Notes under the pieces: generated by a model
The model's database searches: none
The model's input: the letters and a program-made list of their open reading frames with translations, nothing else
What the model was told of the DNA's origin: nothing
Part shown: one piece after another, positions 1 through 11,331 of the stretch
Position numbering within the stretch: position 1 is the stretch's first letter
Layout of the letters: each line of letters starts with the position of its first letter
Program-made: the position numbers and the translations under genes
From: Acidimicrobiia bacterium
GTDB taxonomy: Bacteria; Actinomycetota; Acidimicrobiia; IMCC26256; JAOSJL01
DNA length: 64,000 bases
Direction of reading: 5' to 3'
NCBI GenBank assembly: GCA_027494115.1
Contig: JAOSJL010000001.1
Span: forward strand, 1,575,926 to 1,639,925

Positions 1-2
1 CC

Positions 3-3000
3 GGGCGGAGGCAGAACGGCGGCACGAACTGGGATGCCGCGTTCCGCCAGCTCATCTCCAGTGCGGCCAGTTACGACATCCTCGTGTTCCTGACCGACGG
101 CAACCCGACCTTCTACGGCTCGCCGCAAAGTGGCGGCACGGGTGGGGACACGACCTTCCGAGAGGTGGAGGAGGGCGTCTTTTCCGCCAATGGTGTCAAG
201 GCCACCAACCCGGCACTCAAGGTCGTCGGTGTCGCCATCGGCTCCGACGCAGCAGTGAACAACATCGCTGCCGTCTCGGGACCTGTCGCCAACGACGACT
301 ACTTCCTCGCCGCGAACTTCCAGGATCTTCAGAACAAGCTCGAAGAGATCGCCACCAAACTCTGCGGCGGCACGGTCACGGTGAGGAAGAAGGTCGAGGG
401 GCCCGGTGGCTTCACGGAGGCTCCCGGCTGGAACTTCACGGTCAGCGACTCGGTGCAGGGAAGCGGAGTCACCGACGCCAACGGCGTGACTCCTGCGTTC
501 GACATCAACCCGCCGCTGCCGAAGCCGGTCACGATCACCGAGCAGGTGCAACCCGGCTACAGCGTCGTCCAGACCGCCAACAAGAACGCGACCTGCACCC
601 GCAACGGCCAGGCCGTGCCCGGCGCCAATATCACCAACACCACCAACGGGGTCTCGCTCAGTGTGGGTGCTCTCGACATCGTGACGTGTGAGTTCAAGAA
701 CAAGCCCGCTCCGGTCACGATCAACGTGCGCAAGCAGACGGCCAACGGCGTTGTCGGCGGGCCCTTCACGATCCAGCGCACGGGCAACAGCAGCGGCTCG
801 CCGTCGTTCAACTTCACGACCAGCGCAGGCAACAACCCGACACCCTTCCAGTCGTGGACCAACCTGTTCCCCGGTACCTACACGCTCACCGAGACCAGTC
901 TTCCCGGAGTCATCTGGAATCTCACCGGCATCGATTGCGGTCAGGTCAATCTCGGTGGCAAGTCGACCCAGGTCACGCTCACGGCGGGCCAGACGGTGAA
1001 CTGCACGTTCACGAACCAGCGCGCTCCACAGCCCGGTTCCGTCACGGTCGAGAAGCGCACGGTCGGTGGGCTCGGGACGTTCAACTTCACCCTGTCGGGT
1101 CAGTCGGGCCGCTCGGTGACCACAACGACCGAGAACGTGTTCAAGGCCGCGTCGCCGTGGTCGAACCTCGCTCCCGGCCAGAGCTACACGCTCGGCGAGA
1201 CCGGTCAGGCCGGTTGGGTGGAGGGGGCCTTCACCTGTAACGCCGCGGGTCAGAATCCGATCGTCAGTGCCAGCCCACAGCTTCCGATCACCGACGGTGA
1301 GAACTGGAACTGCAAGATCACGAACACGAAGAAGGGTTCGGTCACGGTGACCAAGACGTCGGTGGGTGGTGTCGACGAGTTCGACTTCTCGCTGACCGGC
1401 CAGGACGACGTGTCGATCGACACTGGTGCCAACAACAACAATCCGGGGTCGAACGGCTGGACGAACCTGGTGCCGGGTGACTACGACCTGGCCGAGTTGG
1501 ATCCGGGTGCTGCGTGGACCCAGGGTGATTTCTCGTGTAACTACGCCGGGTCGCAAGACGAACCGGTTGTGGGGGCTGCTCCGACGATCACGCTCGAAGC
1601 CGGCCAGTCGTGGACGTGCACGGTGACGAACACGAAGAAGGGTGGCGTGACCGTCACCAAGACGTCGGTGGGTGGTGTCGACGAGTTCGACTTCTCGCTG
1701 ACCGGCCAGGACGACGTGTCGATCGACACTGGTGCCAACAACAACAATCCGGGGTCGAACGGCTGGACGAACCTGGTGCCGGGTGACTACGACCTGGCCG
1801 AGTTGGATCCGGGTGCTGCGTGGACCCAGGGTGATTTCTCGTGTAACTACGCCGGGTCGCAAGACGAACCGGTTGTGGGGGCTGCTCCGACGATCACGCT
1901 CGAAGCCGGCCAGTCGTGGACGTGCACGGTGACGAACACGAAGAAGGGTGGCGTGACCGTCACCAAGACGTCGGTGGGTGGTGTCGACGAGTTCGACTTC
2001 TCGCTGACCGGCCAGGACGACGTGTCGATCGACACTGGTGCCAACAACAACAATCCGGGGTCGAACGGCTGGACGAACCTGGTGCCGGGTGACTACGACC
2101 TGGCCGAGTTGGATCCGGGTGCTGCGTGGACCCAGGGTGATTTCTCGTGTAACTACGCCGGGTCGCAAGACGAACCGGTTGTGGGGGCTGCTCCGACGAT
2201 CACGCTCGAAGCCGGCCAGTCGTGGACGTGCACGGTGACGAACACGAAGAAGGGTGGCGTGACCGTCACCAAGACGTCGGTGGGTGGTGTCGACGAGTTC
2301 GACTTCTCGCTGACCGGCCAGGACGACGTGTCGATCGACACTGGTGCCAACAACAACAATCCGGGGTCGAACGGCTGGACGAACCTGGTGCCGGGTGACT
2401 ACGACCTGGCCGAGTTGGATCCGGGTGCTGCGTGGACCCAGGGTGATTTCTCGTGTAACTACGCCGGGTCGCAAGACGAACCGGTTGTGGGGGCTGCTCC
2501 GACGATCACGCTCGAAGCCGGCCAGTCGTGGACGTGCACGGTGACGAACACGAAGAAGGGTGGCGTGACCGTCACCAAGACGTCGGTGGGTGGTGTCGAC
2601 GAGTTCGACTTCTCGCTGACCGGCCAGGACGACGTGTCGATCGACACTGGTGCCAACAACAACAATCCGGGGTCGAACGGCTGGACGAACCTGGTGCCGG
2701 GTGACTACGACCTGGCCGAGTTGGATCCGGGTGCTGCGTGGACCCAGGGTGATTTCTCGTGTAACTACGCCGGGTCGCAAGACGAACCGGTTGTGGGGGC
2801 TGCTCCGACGATCACGCTCGAAGCCGGCCAGTCGTGGACGTGCAAGATCACGAACACGAAGAAGGGTGGCGTGACCGTCACCAAGACGTCGGTGGGTGGT
2901 GTCGACGAGTTCGACTTCTCGCTGACCGGCCAGGACGACGTGTCGATCGACACTGGTGCCAACAACAACAATCCGGGGTCGAACGGCTGGACGAACCTGG

Positions 3001-6000
3001 TGCCGGGTGACTACGACCTGGCCGAGTTGGATCCGGGTGCTGCGTGGACCCAGGGTGATTTCTCGTGTAACTACGCCGGGTCGCAAGACGAACCGGTTGT
3101 GGGGGCTGCTCCGACGATCACGCTCGAAGCCGGCCAGTCGTGGACGTGCACGGTGACGAACACGAAGAAGGGTGGCGTGACCGTCACCAAGACGTCGGTG
3201 GGTGGTGTCGACGAGTTCGACTTCTCGCTGACCGGCCAGGACGACGTGTCGATCGACACTGGTGCCAACAACAACAATCCGGGGTCGAACGGCTGGACGA
3301 ACCTGGTGCCGGGTGACTACGACCTGGCCGAGTTGGATCCGGGTGCTGCGTGGACCCAGGGTGATTTCTCGTGTAACTACGCCGGGTCGCAAGACGAACC
3401 GGTTGTGGGGGCTGCTCCGACGATCACGCTCGAAGCCGGCCAGTCGTGGACGTGCACGGTGACGAACACGAAGAAGGGTGGCGTGACCGTCACCAAGACG
3501 TCGGTGGGTGGTGTCGACGAGTTCGACTTCTCGCTGACCGGCCAGGACGACGTGTCGATCGACACTGGTGCCAACAACAACAATCCGGGGTCGAACGGCT
3601 GGACGAACCTGGTGCCGGGTGACTACGACCTGGCCGAGTTGGATCCGGGTGCTGCGTGGACCCAGGGTGATTTCTCGTGTAACTACGCCGGGTCGCAAGA
3701 CGAACCGGTTGTGGGGGCTGCTCCGACGATCACGCTCGAAGCCGGCCAGTCGTGGACGTGCACGGTGACGAACACGAAGAAGGGTGGCGTGACCGTCACC
3801 AAGACGTCGGTGGGTGGTGTCGACGAGTTCGACTTCTCGCTGACCGGCCAGGACGACGTGTCGATCGACACTGGTGCCAACAACAACAATCCGGGGTCGA
3901 ACGGCTGGACGAACCTGGTGCCGGGTGACTACGACCTGGCCGAGTTGGATCCGGGTGCTGCGTGGACCCAGGGTGATTTCTCGTGTAACTACGCCGGGTC
4001 GCAAGACGAACCGGTTGTGGGGGCTGCTCCGACGATCACGCTCGAAGCCGGCCAGTCGTGGACGTGCACGATGACGAACACGAAGAAGGGTGGCGTGACC
4101 GTCACCAAGACGTCGGTGGGTGGTGTCGACGAGTTCGACTTCTCGCTGACCGGCCAGGACGACGTGTCGATCGACACTGGTGCCAACAACAACAATCCGG
4201 GGTCGAACGGCTGGACGAACCTGGTGCCGGGTGACTACGACCTGGCCGAGTTGGATCCGGGTGCTGCGTGGACCCAGGGTGATTTCTCGTGTAACTACGC
4301 CGGGTCGCAAGACGAACCGGTTGTGGGGGCTGCTCCGACGATCACGCTCGAAGCCGGCCAGTCGTGGACGTGCACGGTGACGAACACGAAGAAGGGTGGC
4401 GTGACCGTCACCAAGACGTCGGTGGGTGGTGTCGACGAGTTCGACTTCTCGCTGACCGGCCAGGACGACGTGTCGATCGACACTGGTGCCAACAACAACA
4501 ATCCGGGGTCGAACGGCTGGACGAACCTGGTGCCGGGTGACTACGACCTGGCCGAGTTGGATCCGGGTGCTGCGTGGACCCAGGGTGATTTCTCGTGTAA
4601 CTACGCCGGGTCGCAAGACGAACCGGTTGTGGGGGCTGCTCCGACGATCACGCTCGAAGCCGGCCAGTCGTGGACGTGCACGGTGACGAACACGAAGAAG
4701 GGCACGATCATCGTCAAGAAAGAGACGACGACCCCGAATGGTCAGGACGACAGCACCTTTGACTTCACGGGTGAGATCGTTGAAAGCCTCGGCGATGGAG
4801 GCTCGGCCCAGAAGAGCGTTGCTCCTGGGCAGTACTCGGTGACCGAGACCGATCCGGGTGCGCAGTGGTCGCTGTACGACATCGTCTGCGACGATGACGA
4901 CAGCTCGGGCAACCTGAACAACCGCACTGCGACGTACAACGTCGCCCCGGGCGAGACGGTGGAGTGCACCTTCCACAACGGTCAGGCCGAAATCGAGGTC
5001 GAAAAAGACCACGGTGACGCCCAATGCCGAAGACGAGACCGAGTTCGCCTTCACGGGCGACATCACGGCGGATCTGCAGGGTGGTGAGTCGAGCTCCGTG
5101 TACGTGGGGGCCGGCGACACCGACTCGCAGTTCCAGGTCACCGAGGGTGCCGCGGACTTCTGGACCCTCACCGGCATCGAGTGTGGCGACGGCGGTTCCG
5201 GCGATACCGGAGCCCGCACGGCGACCTACTCGGTGCAGGCGGGTGACAGCGTCAGCTGTGAGTTCACGAACGGTCAGTCGGAGATCAACGTCGCCAAGGA
5301 GATCGTGACCGAGAGCGACGCGAATCCGGAGTTCGGGTTCACGGGCGACATCGAGGCCGATCTGCAGGGTGGCGAGGATGCCGGTCTGCTCGTCGCTTCG
5401 GGTCAGACCTACACGACGACCGAGGCGGCGAAGGAAGGCTGGCAGATCACCGACATCGACTGCGGCGAGGGTGCGTCCGGCGACGTGGAGACCCGCACGG
5501 CGACCTACGAGCCGGTGGCGGGTGAGGTGATCACGTGCACGTTCGAGAACACGCAGGATGCCGAGATCATCGTCGACAAGAGCACCGATCCCGAGGGTTC
5601 GGCGCAGGGCTTCGACTTCGATCTGAAGCGCGGCGACGACGTGGTCGGTGAGGTCGACGGGCTGACCGACGGCACCGAGGGTTCGTTCGGGTTCGTGACG
5701 CCCAACGAGGACTACTCGGTGGTCGAGGATGTTCCCGAGGGCTGGCAGCAGACCGCTGCGGAGTGTGTGCTCGAGGGCTCCGACGAGACCGTGAGTCCGA
5801 CCGAGGTGACTCCGCTTCCGGGTCAGGTCTGGCGCTGTTCGTTCGAGAACACCCAGGAGGGTTCGATCACGGTGGTGAAGGACACGGGCGGCATCGAGCC
5901 GGCCCAGGAGTTCCCGTTCAGCTTCGAGGGTGATCCGTTCAAGCTGGTCGATCAGGGCAGCCAGACCTTCGACGGTCTGCTCCCCGGCGACTTCGAGGTG

Positions 6001-6702
6001 CTCGAGCCTGCGGATCTGATGCCGCAGTACTGGCAGCTCGCAGCTGTCGAGTGTGTGTCGGACCACGTCGCCAACGGCGAGGTGGCGTTGGACGCCCAGC
6101 TCGAGCCCGTTGATCCGGACGGTCCCGCTGAGGTGACCGAGGTGACCGACGGTGTGCAGGTGGCGTTGGCTGCCGGGGAGAATGTGACGTGCACGTTCGC
6201 GAACGTGCAGGTGTTCCCGGCGCCGGGTGTGACGATCACCAAGACGCCGAGTATCACGTCGGGTTCGCCGGGCGACACGGTGACCTACACCTATGTGGTG
6301 GAGAACACCGGTCAGGCTCGTTTGGACAACGTGAAGGTCGTGGACGACAAGTTGGGTGAGATCACACTCGACAAGACGACACTCGAGCCGGGTGAGAAGG
6401 CCACGGGCACGAAGGACTACGTCCTGAAGGCCTCGGATGTGGGGAACCTGGTGAACGTGGCGGTGGTGACGGCTGATCCCGAGGGTGGTCAGGATCCGGT
6501 GACCGCAGACGACGACGCTGTCGTCGAGGTCGCCCAGGTTCAGGATCAGCCGCCGGTGACCGAGCCGCCGACCGAGTCGGGCAGTCTGCCCTTCACCGGT
6601 GCGACGATCGCCGGCATGCTGTTGGCTGCTCTGGCGATGCTGGTCGGCGGGTCGTTCCTGTGGGCGACGACGAAACGTCGCCGCCGTGAGGTGAAGGTCT
6701 AG
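3..6702 (+). CDS. Giant LPXTG-anchored surface adhesin: VWA domain + CnaB-like repeats (5' end cut by window; one frameshift)
   Basis: The frame is already open at the window edge, so the N-terminus is missing; about 2,232 residues are visible. It begins inside a von Willebrand A domain (GGTNWDAAF, then DILVFLTDGNP). About 16 or more prealbumin/CnaB-like domains follow: three divergent units, 11 near-identical 102-residue units (1335-4700), then five divergent units. After these comes a DUF11-like domain (near VTITKTPSITSGSPGDTVTY), and the end is LPFTG, a hydrophobic helix and an Arg/Lys tail, the classical sortase signal. Units start with a VTVTK strand, carry a YDLAELDPG segment and end in CTVTNTKKG, and each has two Cys. 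The frame breaks at an A5 run (5002-5006): with A4 it reads EIEVEKTTVTPNAEDETEF continuously. Role inferred: sortase-anchored adhesin. No sortase gene is in the window. Confidence 0.85.
1335..4700 (+). repeat. Tandem array of 11 x 306-bp coding repeats
   Basis: Eleven head-to-tail copies of 306 bp (102 codons) begin at 1335 and every 306 bp after, ending exactly at 4700. They are nearly identical even at synonymous positions. The few differences seen are in copy 1 (GSVTV instead of GGVTV), copy 5 (CKITN instead of CTVTN, near 2840) and copy 9 (CTMTN, near 4070). Such homogeneity implies recent amplification or ongoing gene conversion. The true copy number may differ from the assembled one, because repeats of this length collapse easily. 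Confidence 0.97.
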
Positions 6703-6757
6703 CCGGAGGCTCCGACCCTCGACCGAATGGTCTGGGGCGGGCTGGGCCCCAGTAAGC

Positions 6758-6787
6758 GACGGCCCCGGGGTTCGCCCCGGGGTCGTC
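6758..6787 (+). terminator. Strong GC-rich hairpin downstream of the adhesin gene
   Basis: A 13-bp stem (gacggccccgggg / ccccggggtcgtc, one G-U pair) closes a TTCG tetraloop 55 bp after the adhesin stop. It has no T-tract, as is common for actinobacterial terminators. The rest of the gap 6703-7024 shows nothing else recognisable except the prfA -10 box. Confidence 0.8.
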
Positions 6788-7011
6788 CCACGCCGGGGAA
6801 CGTACGTCCGGGGTGTCTCCACGTGACTGACCGCCGTCCCGGGGTTCCCGGAGCCTGCAACGGCTGAGCCGTGGGGGGAGCGGGCGATGGGATCCGTGTG
6901 GAACGACGGCCAGGAGCTGTGACGCTCTGGGCTTCTCATCGGACCCCCGGCATCCCGGTTCAGGGTTTTCGCGTGCATTTTCCGGCCCGGAAGAACGACG
7001 GCGAGCACCGT

Positions 7012-7017
7012 TAGCCT
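7012..7017 (+). promoter_or_regulatory. TANNNT -10 box for leaderless prfA
   Basis: TAGCCT lies 7 nt before the prfA GTG, and no Shine-Dalgarno sequence is present. This spacing puts the transcription start at or next to the start codon, so the mRNA should be leaderless. The same arrangement recurs at several genes in this window. Confidence 0.55.
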
Positions 7018-7024
7018 GACACCT

Positions 7025-8092
7025 GTGTACGAGCAGCTCCCCGAGCTCGCCCGGGAGCTCGAAGAGCTCGAGGGCCGGCTCCCCGACATCTACGCGTCCG
7101 GCGACCGCGCGGCCGCCCGCGAAGCCGGACGGCGCTACCAGTGGCTGAAGCCGGTCGTGGCGGCGTGGCAGGAGCGCAACGACGCGGAGGTCGACCTCTC
7201 CGAGGCCCGCGAGATGTTGAGCGGAGAGTCCGACGCCGAGATGCGTGGATACCTCGACAACGAGATAGACGAGAAGCAGGCGCGTCTGGCCGAGCTCGAC
7301 GCGGAGCTCACCCGACTGCTGGTTCCACCCGATCCCAACGAGGGACGCGACGTGATCGTCGAGATCCGCGGTGCCGAGGGCGGTGACGAGGGGAACCTGT
7401 GGGCCGGTGACCTGTTCCGGATGTACGAGCGCTACGCCGCTCAGGCCGGTCTTCCTGTCGAGGTACTCGCACGCCAGGAGTCCGACATGGGCGGTTACCG
7501 CGAGATCAGTTTCCTCGTGAAGGGCGACGAAGCGTGGCGTCTCTTCAAGTACGAGGCCGGCCCCCACCGCGTGCAGCGTGTTCCCGAGACCGAGAGCCAG
7601 GGCAGGATCCACACGAGCGCGGCCACAGTGGCGGTTCTTCCCGAAGCCGAAGAGGTGGACGTCACGATCGACCCGAACGACCTGGAGATCGACGTGTTCC
7701 GCAGTAGCGGCCCCGGCGGGCAGTCGGTGAACACCACCGACTCGGCGGTCCGCGTCACGCACAAGCCGACGGGCGTGGTCGTCAGCTGCCAGGACGAGAA
7801 GAGTCAGCTCCAGAACAAGGACAAGGCGATGCGGATCCTGAGGGCGCGCCTCCTGGCAGCTGAGCGGGAACGGCAGGAGGCGGAGCTCGCCGAAGCACGG
7901 CGCGACCAGGTGGGAGGCGGAGGGCGCGGTGAGAAGATCCGGACCTACAACTTCAAGGAGAACCGGGTCACCGACCACCGTGTGGGTGTCACGGTCCACA
8001 AGCTCGACCGGGTTCTCGAAGGCGACCTCGACGAGATCGTGGCGGCGCTCGCCGAACAGGAACGCAGCGACGCCATCGCCGGCGGAGCCTGA
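7025..8092 (+). CDS. prfA: Peptide chain release factor 1
   Basis: Cytoplasmic class I release factor that reads UAA/UAG in the ribosomal A site and triggers peptidyl-tRNA hydrolysis. The 355-residue product has the normal family length. The catalytic GGQ loop is present ([20 protein letters not shown]), as is the signature [20 protein letters not shown]. The codon-recognition tripeptide is PET, within the RF1 PxT pattern but not the usual PAT/PVT. The GTG start is supported by the -10 box just upstream. prmC, whose product methylates the GGQ glutamine, follows after 6 nt, so the two are probably co-transcribed. Confidence 0.96.
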   Translation: MYEQLPELARELEELEGRLPDIYASGDRAAAREAGRRYQWLKPVVAAWQERNDAEVDLSEAREMLSGESDAEMRGYLDNEIDEKQARLAELDAELTRLLVPPDPNEGRDVIVEIRGAEGGDEGNLWAGDLFRMYERYAAQAGLPVEVLARQESDMGGYREISFLVKGDEAWRLFKYEAGPHRVQRVPETESQGRIHTSAATVAVLPEAEEVDVTIDPNDLEIDVFRSSGPGGQSVNTTDSAVRVTHKPTGVVVSCQDEKSQLQNKDKAMRILRARLLAAERERQEAELAEARRDQVGGGGRGEKIRTYNFKENRVTDHRVGVTVHKLDRVLEGDLDEIVAALAEQERSDAIAGGA

Positions 8093-8098
8093 CCGTCG

Positions 8099-9028
8099 GT
8101 GGCCGACGGCGGAGCGGGCGAAGGACGTCCGACGAGGAACGGGTTGAAGCGTGCTGTTGAGGCGCGGCTGGCCGACGCCGGGATCGCCGCGGCTGACGAC
8201 GAGGCACGGTGGATGCTCGAGGAGGCGTCGGGCCTCGAAGGGGCGGAGCTCATCGCGGCCGGCCGGGAACCGGCGACGCATCAGGAGGAACGACGTATCG
8301 CCGAGATGGTCGAGCGGCGTCTCGGGGGAGAGCCGATCCAGTACGTGCTCGGGTCGTGGTCGTTCCGCGGCCTCGACCTCTTCGTCGACCACCGGGTGCT
8401 CATCCCACGCCCCGAGACCGAACTCGTGGTGGAGATCGCGCTCGAGGAACTCGCGAGGCGCGGTGAGCGTCGAGGTGCGTCAGATCCGTGGACCGGGTCG
8501 TCGAGCCGGTATCCGGTCGCCGATCTCGGGACAGGCTCGGGTGCGATCGCGCTCGCCCTGGTCGCGGAGCTCCCCGATGCCGAGATCTGGGCCACAGACG
8601 TCGACGCGGACGCCCTGGCCGTGGCGCGGGCGAACGTGGCCGGATCAGGCGCGCTCGGCGCCCGTGTGCGGCTTGCGCAGGGCGACTGGTTCACTGCACT
8701 GCCCGACACGCTGCGGGGCACACTGCGCCTCGTCGTATCGAACCCCCCGTACGTGGCGCGACGGGCCTGGGAGTCGCTTCCCGCCGAGGTGCGTGATCAC
8801 GAACCCGCCCGTGCGCTCGTGAGCGGGGAGTCAGGGCTCGACGACGTGGAACGGCTCGTCGCGGACGGCCGGGAGTGGCTGGCGCCCGGTGGGGTGCTCG
8901 TCGTGGAGATCGGAGCCGACCAGGGCGGGCGCGCGGTGGCCATCGCCCGCGACGCAGGCTACGACGCCGAGGTCCGTCACGATCTGGTAGGGCATGACCG
9001 CGTCCTCGTCACCCACAACAAGTCCTGA
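8099..9028 (+). CDS. prmC: Release factor glutamine methyltransferase
   Basis: SAM-dependent N5-glutamine methyltransferase that modifies the GGQ motif of release factors. The 309-residue protein has an N-terminal helical substrate-binding domain (to about residue 75), the linker LIPRPETE, SAM motif I (VADLGTGSGAIALALV) and the catalytic NPPY motif (LVVSNPPYVA). It starts with GTG 6 nt after prfA. About 10 extra residues precede the conserved region, and a short insertion (GASDPWTGSSSRY) lies before motif I. In many actinobacteria sua5 comes next; here it does not. Confidence 0.95.
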   Translation: MADGGAGEGRPTRNGLKRAVEARLADAGIAAADDEARWMLEEASGLEGAELIAAGREPATHQEERRIAEMVERRLGGEPIQYVLGSWSFRGLDLFVDHRVLIPRPETELVVEIALEELARRGERRGASDPWTGSSSRYPVADLGTGSGAIALALVAELPDAEIWATDVDADALAVARANVAGSGALGARVRLAQGDWFTALPDTLRGTLRLVVSNPPYVARRAWESLPAEVRDHEPARALVSGESGLDDVERLVADGREWLAPGGVLVVEIGADQGGRAVAIARDAGYDAEVRHDLVGHDRVLVTHNKS

Positions 9029-9036
9029 AGTCCGCG

Positions 9037-9042
9037 TACAAT
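9037..9042 (+). promoter_or_regulatory. TACAAT -10 box upstream of the small acidic protein gene
   Basis: A near-consensus -10 hexamer sits about 35 nt before the ATG at 9078, leaving room for a leader carrying the GGGGAG ribosome-binding site. No convincing -35 box is seen. Confidence 0.4.
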
Positions 9043-9077
9043 CCGCAGACAGACCGCGACCGCCGGGGAGACATCGA

Positions 9078-9317
9078 ATGTCGGACGAGCTCGACGTCGA
9101 CGCCATGCTGGCCCGCTTCGGCGAACGAGCGCAGGCGGTGCGCGACCGTCCGCTTCCGCCGGTCACCGGCCCGGAGCGTCAGCAGTTCGTGGAACAGGCA
9201 CAGCTCGACTTCCAGGACTTCGCCATGCTGGCCGACGCCCGGTGGGCCTTCTCCGACGGCGTGCTCACTCTGACGATGGACCTGACGCCCGACTCCGAGG
9301 AGGACCAGGAGGAGTAA
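9078..9317 (+). CDS. Small acidic protein of unknown function
   Basis: A 79-residue protein that I do not recognise. It is acidic, predicted soluble, has no signal peptide or membrane segment, and ends in DSEEDQEE. The ATG at 9078 has a good ribosome-binding site (GGGGAG, 8 nt upstream) and a -10 box at 9037-9042. Codon use resembles the neighbours. Its 3' end overlaps the end of the convergent DUF983 gene by 53 bp. Confidence 0.7.
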   Translation: MSDELDVDAMLARFGERAQAVRDRPLPPVTGPERQQFVEQAQLDFQDFAMLADARWAFSDGVLTLTMDLTPDSEEDQEE

Positions 9318-9732
9318 CGGGAGTCGCCGCTGATCGGCGACCCACCTGCTCGTCGAGAGTCTCCGTGCTGTCCAGCCGCTGCAGGAATGCCCGGTCGACA
9401 GCCACCCAGATCGTCTTGCTGAACGGATAGAAGCCGATCGGGAACGCCGTCATGAGGACGATCATCGCCACCATGAAGCCCGCGACGGGGACGTCGGGCC
9501 ACAAGAGGAGTAGGCCTCCGAGGAAGGCGACGGCGAAGACGATGATCGCCGCCATGATGTTGATGGCCAGCGCGCCCGCGAAGTAGCCGTGCTCGCGCTC
9601 GAAGTGGAGGTCGCAGCCCGGGCAGTCCTCGACCATCGTGAACCAGCGAACGAAGAGATGGCCGCTTCCGCACCGGGCACACCGGCGTGTGAAACCGCGT
9701 GCCATCGCTTTGAAACGTCCGCTGTCGGCCAC
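9265..9732 (-). CDS. DUF983 family membrane protein
   Basis: A protein of about 155 residues with an N-terminal zinc-ribbon-like module (CARCGSGHLF ... CPGCDLHFERE) followed by two hydrophobic segments (INIMAAIIVFAVAFLGG; AGFMVAMIVLMTAFPIGF), the DUF983 layout. The function is unknown. I chose the GTG at 9732 because a TACGCT box lies 6 nt upstream (9739-9744), giving a leaderless start; an ATG at 9705 is the alternative. It follows the thiolase gene on the same strand. The C-terminal 40 residues are polar and poorly conserved-looking, and overlap the convergent small gene. Confidence 0.8.
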   Translation of the reverse strand: MADSGRFKAMARGFTRRCARCGSGHLFVRWFTMVEDCPGCDLHFEREHGYFAGALAINIMAAIIVFAVAFLGGLLLLWPDVPVAGFMVAMIVLMTAFPIGFYPFSKTIWVAVDRAFLQRLDSTETLDEQVGRRSAATPVTPPGPPRSRASGPSSE

Positions 9733-9752
9733 CGGTCGAGCGTAGCGAGGGG

Positions 9753-11247
9753 TCAACGGAGATCGCAGACCCGGATACGTCGACCTTCCCATGTCTCGTC
9801 GACCATCGACGTACACGTGTCGGCGCGCTCAGTTCGAGCGACGGTGCGAACTCCGCCATCGGTCAGTGCGCTGACCAGGGCGTGCTCGGGCGAACCGTCG
9901 CGGGTCATCACGACGGCAGTCGCCTCGATCGTGAGTTCAGCGGCACCATCGAGGTCGTCGGGTGGCACGAACGCCCGGGTGCGCGCGAGATGACCGTCGT
10001 CGGCCGACGTCCTCCGCCACCCTCCCGTGGGTGGTGCCGAGGAGTACAGACCCGCCGCATGTTTGGTGAGATACCAACCGAGCGCGGTCGTCATACCGAT
10101 CGAGCCGGGGTCTTGCCGGCAGGCGTCCACCATCGACGCGATCGAGTGTGTCACGTAGTTGCTCATGGGCCCACCCGCGAACGACAGTCCGCCGGTGACC
10201 GTCAGGGGACGCCCGTCACCCCCGGCGGGCCCGCCCAGAGCGAGTGCGTCCATCGCCGCGTGCACGGCTGACGGGAAACACGAGTAGAGGTCGAAGCGGC
10301 TCACGGCGCCAGCGTCGATTCCGAGGGCTCCGAGCGCCGCGTGAGCTGTGGCTGCGAGACCCGGCGACACGGCCAACGAGGGACGTTCGGTGACGTTCCA
10401 GACGTCTGTTCCGTCGGAGCCCGACAGCGGGAACACCATCCGGTCGGCGGCGATCCCGGCCGCGACCGCCACCTCGTACGAGCAGACGATGAGAGCAGCG
10501 GCCATGTCGACCGCCTCGTTGGCGCACATACGCAACGGGTAGGGAGCGACGATCATCCGGTTGTCGTCGCCGGGAGTGGCGATGTCGTCGGGTGTGAACG
10601 CCACCTGGCTCCAGGCGTGGGGGTTCGAGGCGGCCACGTCGGAGAAGCCCGCGTACAGGGCGCCTGTCGCCACGCGGTGCTCGTCGACGCTGCGGCCTGC
10701 CGCGTGTCGTTGGGCCGTGTCGAACAGCGGGTAGACGACGAGGGGCCGGTTCAGCCCGGCCGCCTGCTCGGCGTCGGAGGCGCCGTCGCGATCCACCCCG
10801 ATCACGTCGCCACACGGCGGATCGGTGTCCTTCGTCCACTCCAGCCACGTCCTGGGCTCCTGTCGGGCGCGTCGGCGGGTCCGCATGCACTCGGCGCCAC
10901 CCATCAGCGCCACGTCGGTGTCGCCCGAGACGACGCGGTCGCACAGCTCGTTGAGAAGCATCTGTGGCGAGTTACCGCCGGTGGTCGTGACGACGGTCGT
11001 GTGGGGCTCGATTCCCAAACGGCGGGCGAGAGACGCCCCGGCGTCGGGGTAGTGCCAGGTCACGATCTCGACAATCGCCACGGTGTCGGCACGTTCGAGG
11101 AGCACATGGCCTGCACCCGAGTCGCTTGCCGCCTCCACAGCAGCGCGTTCCAGAAGAGCGAGTGGTTCGCGAGCCGCCGCGGGATCGTCCTCGTGTTGGG
11201 ACACCTGGCCGACGCCGACGATGACGGGGGGTGCGCGGGTCGGGCAT
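9753..11247 (-). CDS. Thiolase-like acetyl-CoA acetyltransferase family protein (N-terminal indel)
   Basis: About 497 residues after correcting one indel. The N-terminus PVIVGVGQVSQ, GGAECMRTRRRA and the C-terminal part TVTGGLSFAGGPMSNYVTHS belong to the thiolase superfamily, in the long SCP2-thiolase-like branch. No clear nucleophile Cys context (such as CGSG) is seen: the loop reads TTTGGNSPQMLLNEL, so activity is uncertain. The uninterrupted frame has no good start, but an ATG at 11247 lies 6 nt after a TAGCCT box (11254-11259). It joins the main frame if the G6 run at 11226-11231 has one base too many, giving MPDPRTPVIVGVGQ. The exact substrate is unknown; lipid or beta-oxidation metabolism is likely. 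Confidence 0.78.
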
Positions 11248-11331
11248 CTGGGCAGGCTAACGGTCGTTGGGTCGTCACGATTGCTCAACCGAATGCTCAA
11301 CCGGGCACCCACAACGACCGACAACCCATTC

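Noticed and set aside
1335..4700. Regular repeats considered as a CRISPR or satellite array
   Set aside because: The 306-bp period, absence of variable spacers and an open coding frame show coding repeats of one protein.
6703..7024. Possible RNA gene in the gap after the adhesin
   Set aside because: Only a terminator-like hairpin and a -10 box are visible; no tRNA-like or known riboswitch pattern.
4765..8392. Long minus-strand open frames opposite the adhesin end and prfA/prmC
   Set aside because: Low-complexity Arg/Gly/Leu products with no recognisable domain, fully opposite well-supported genes.
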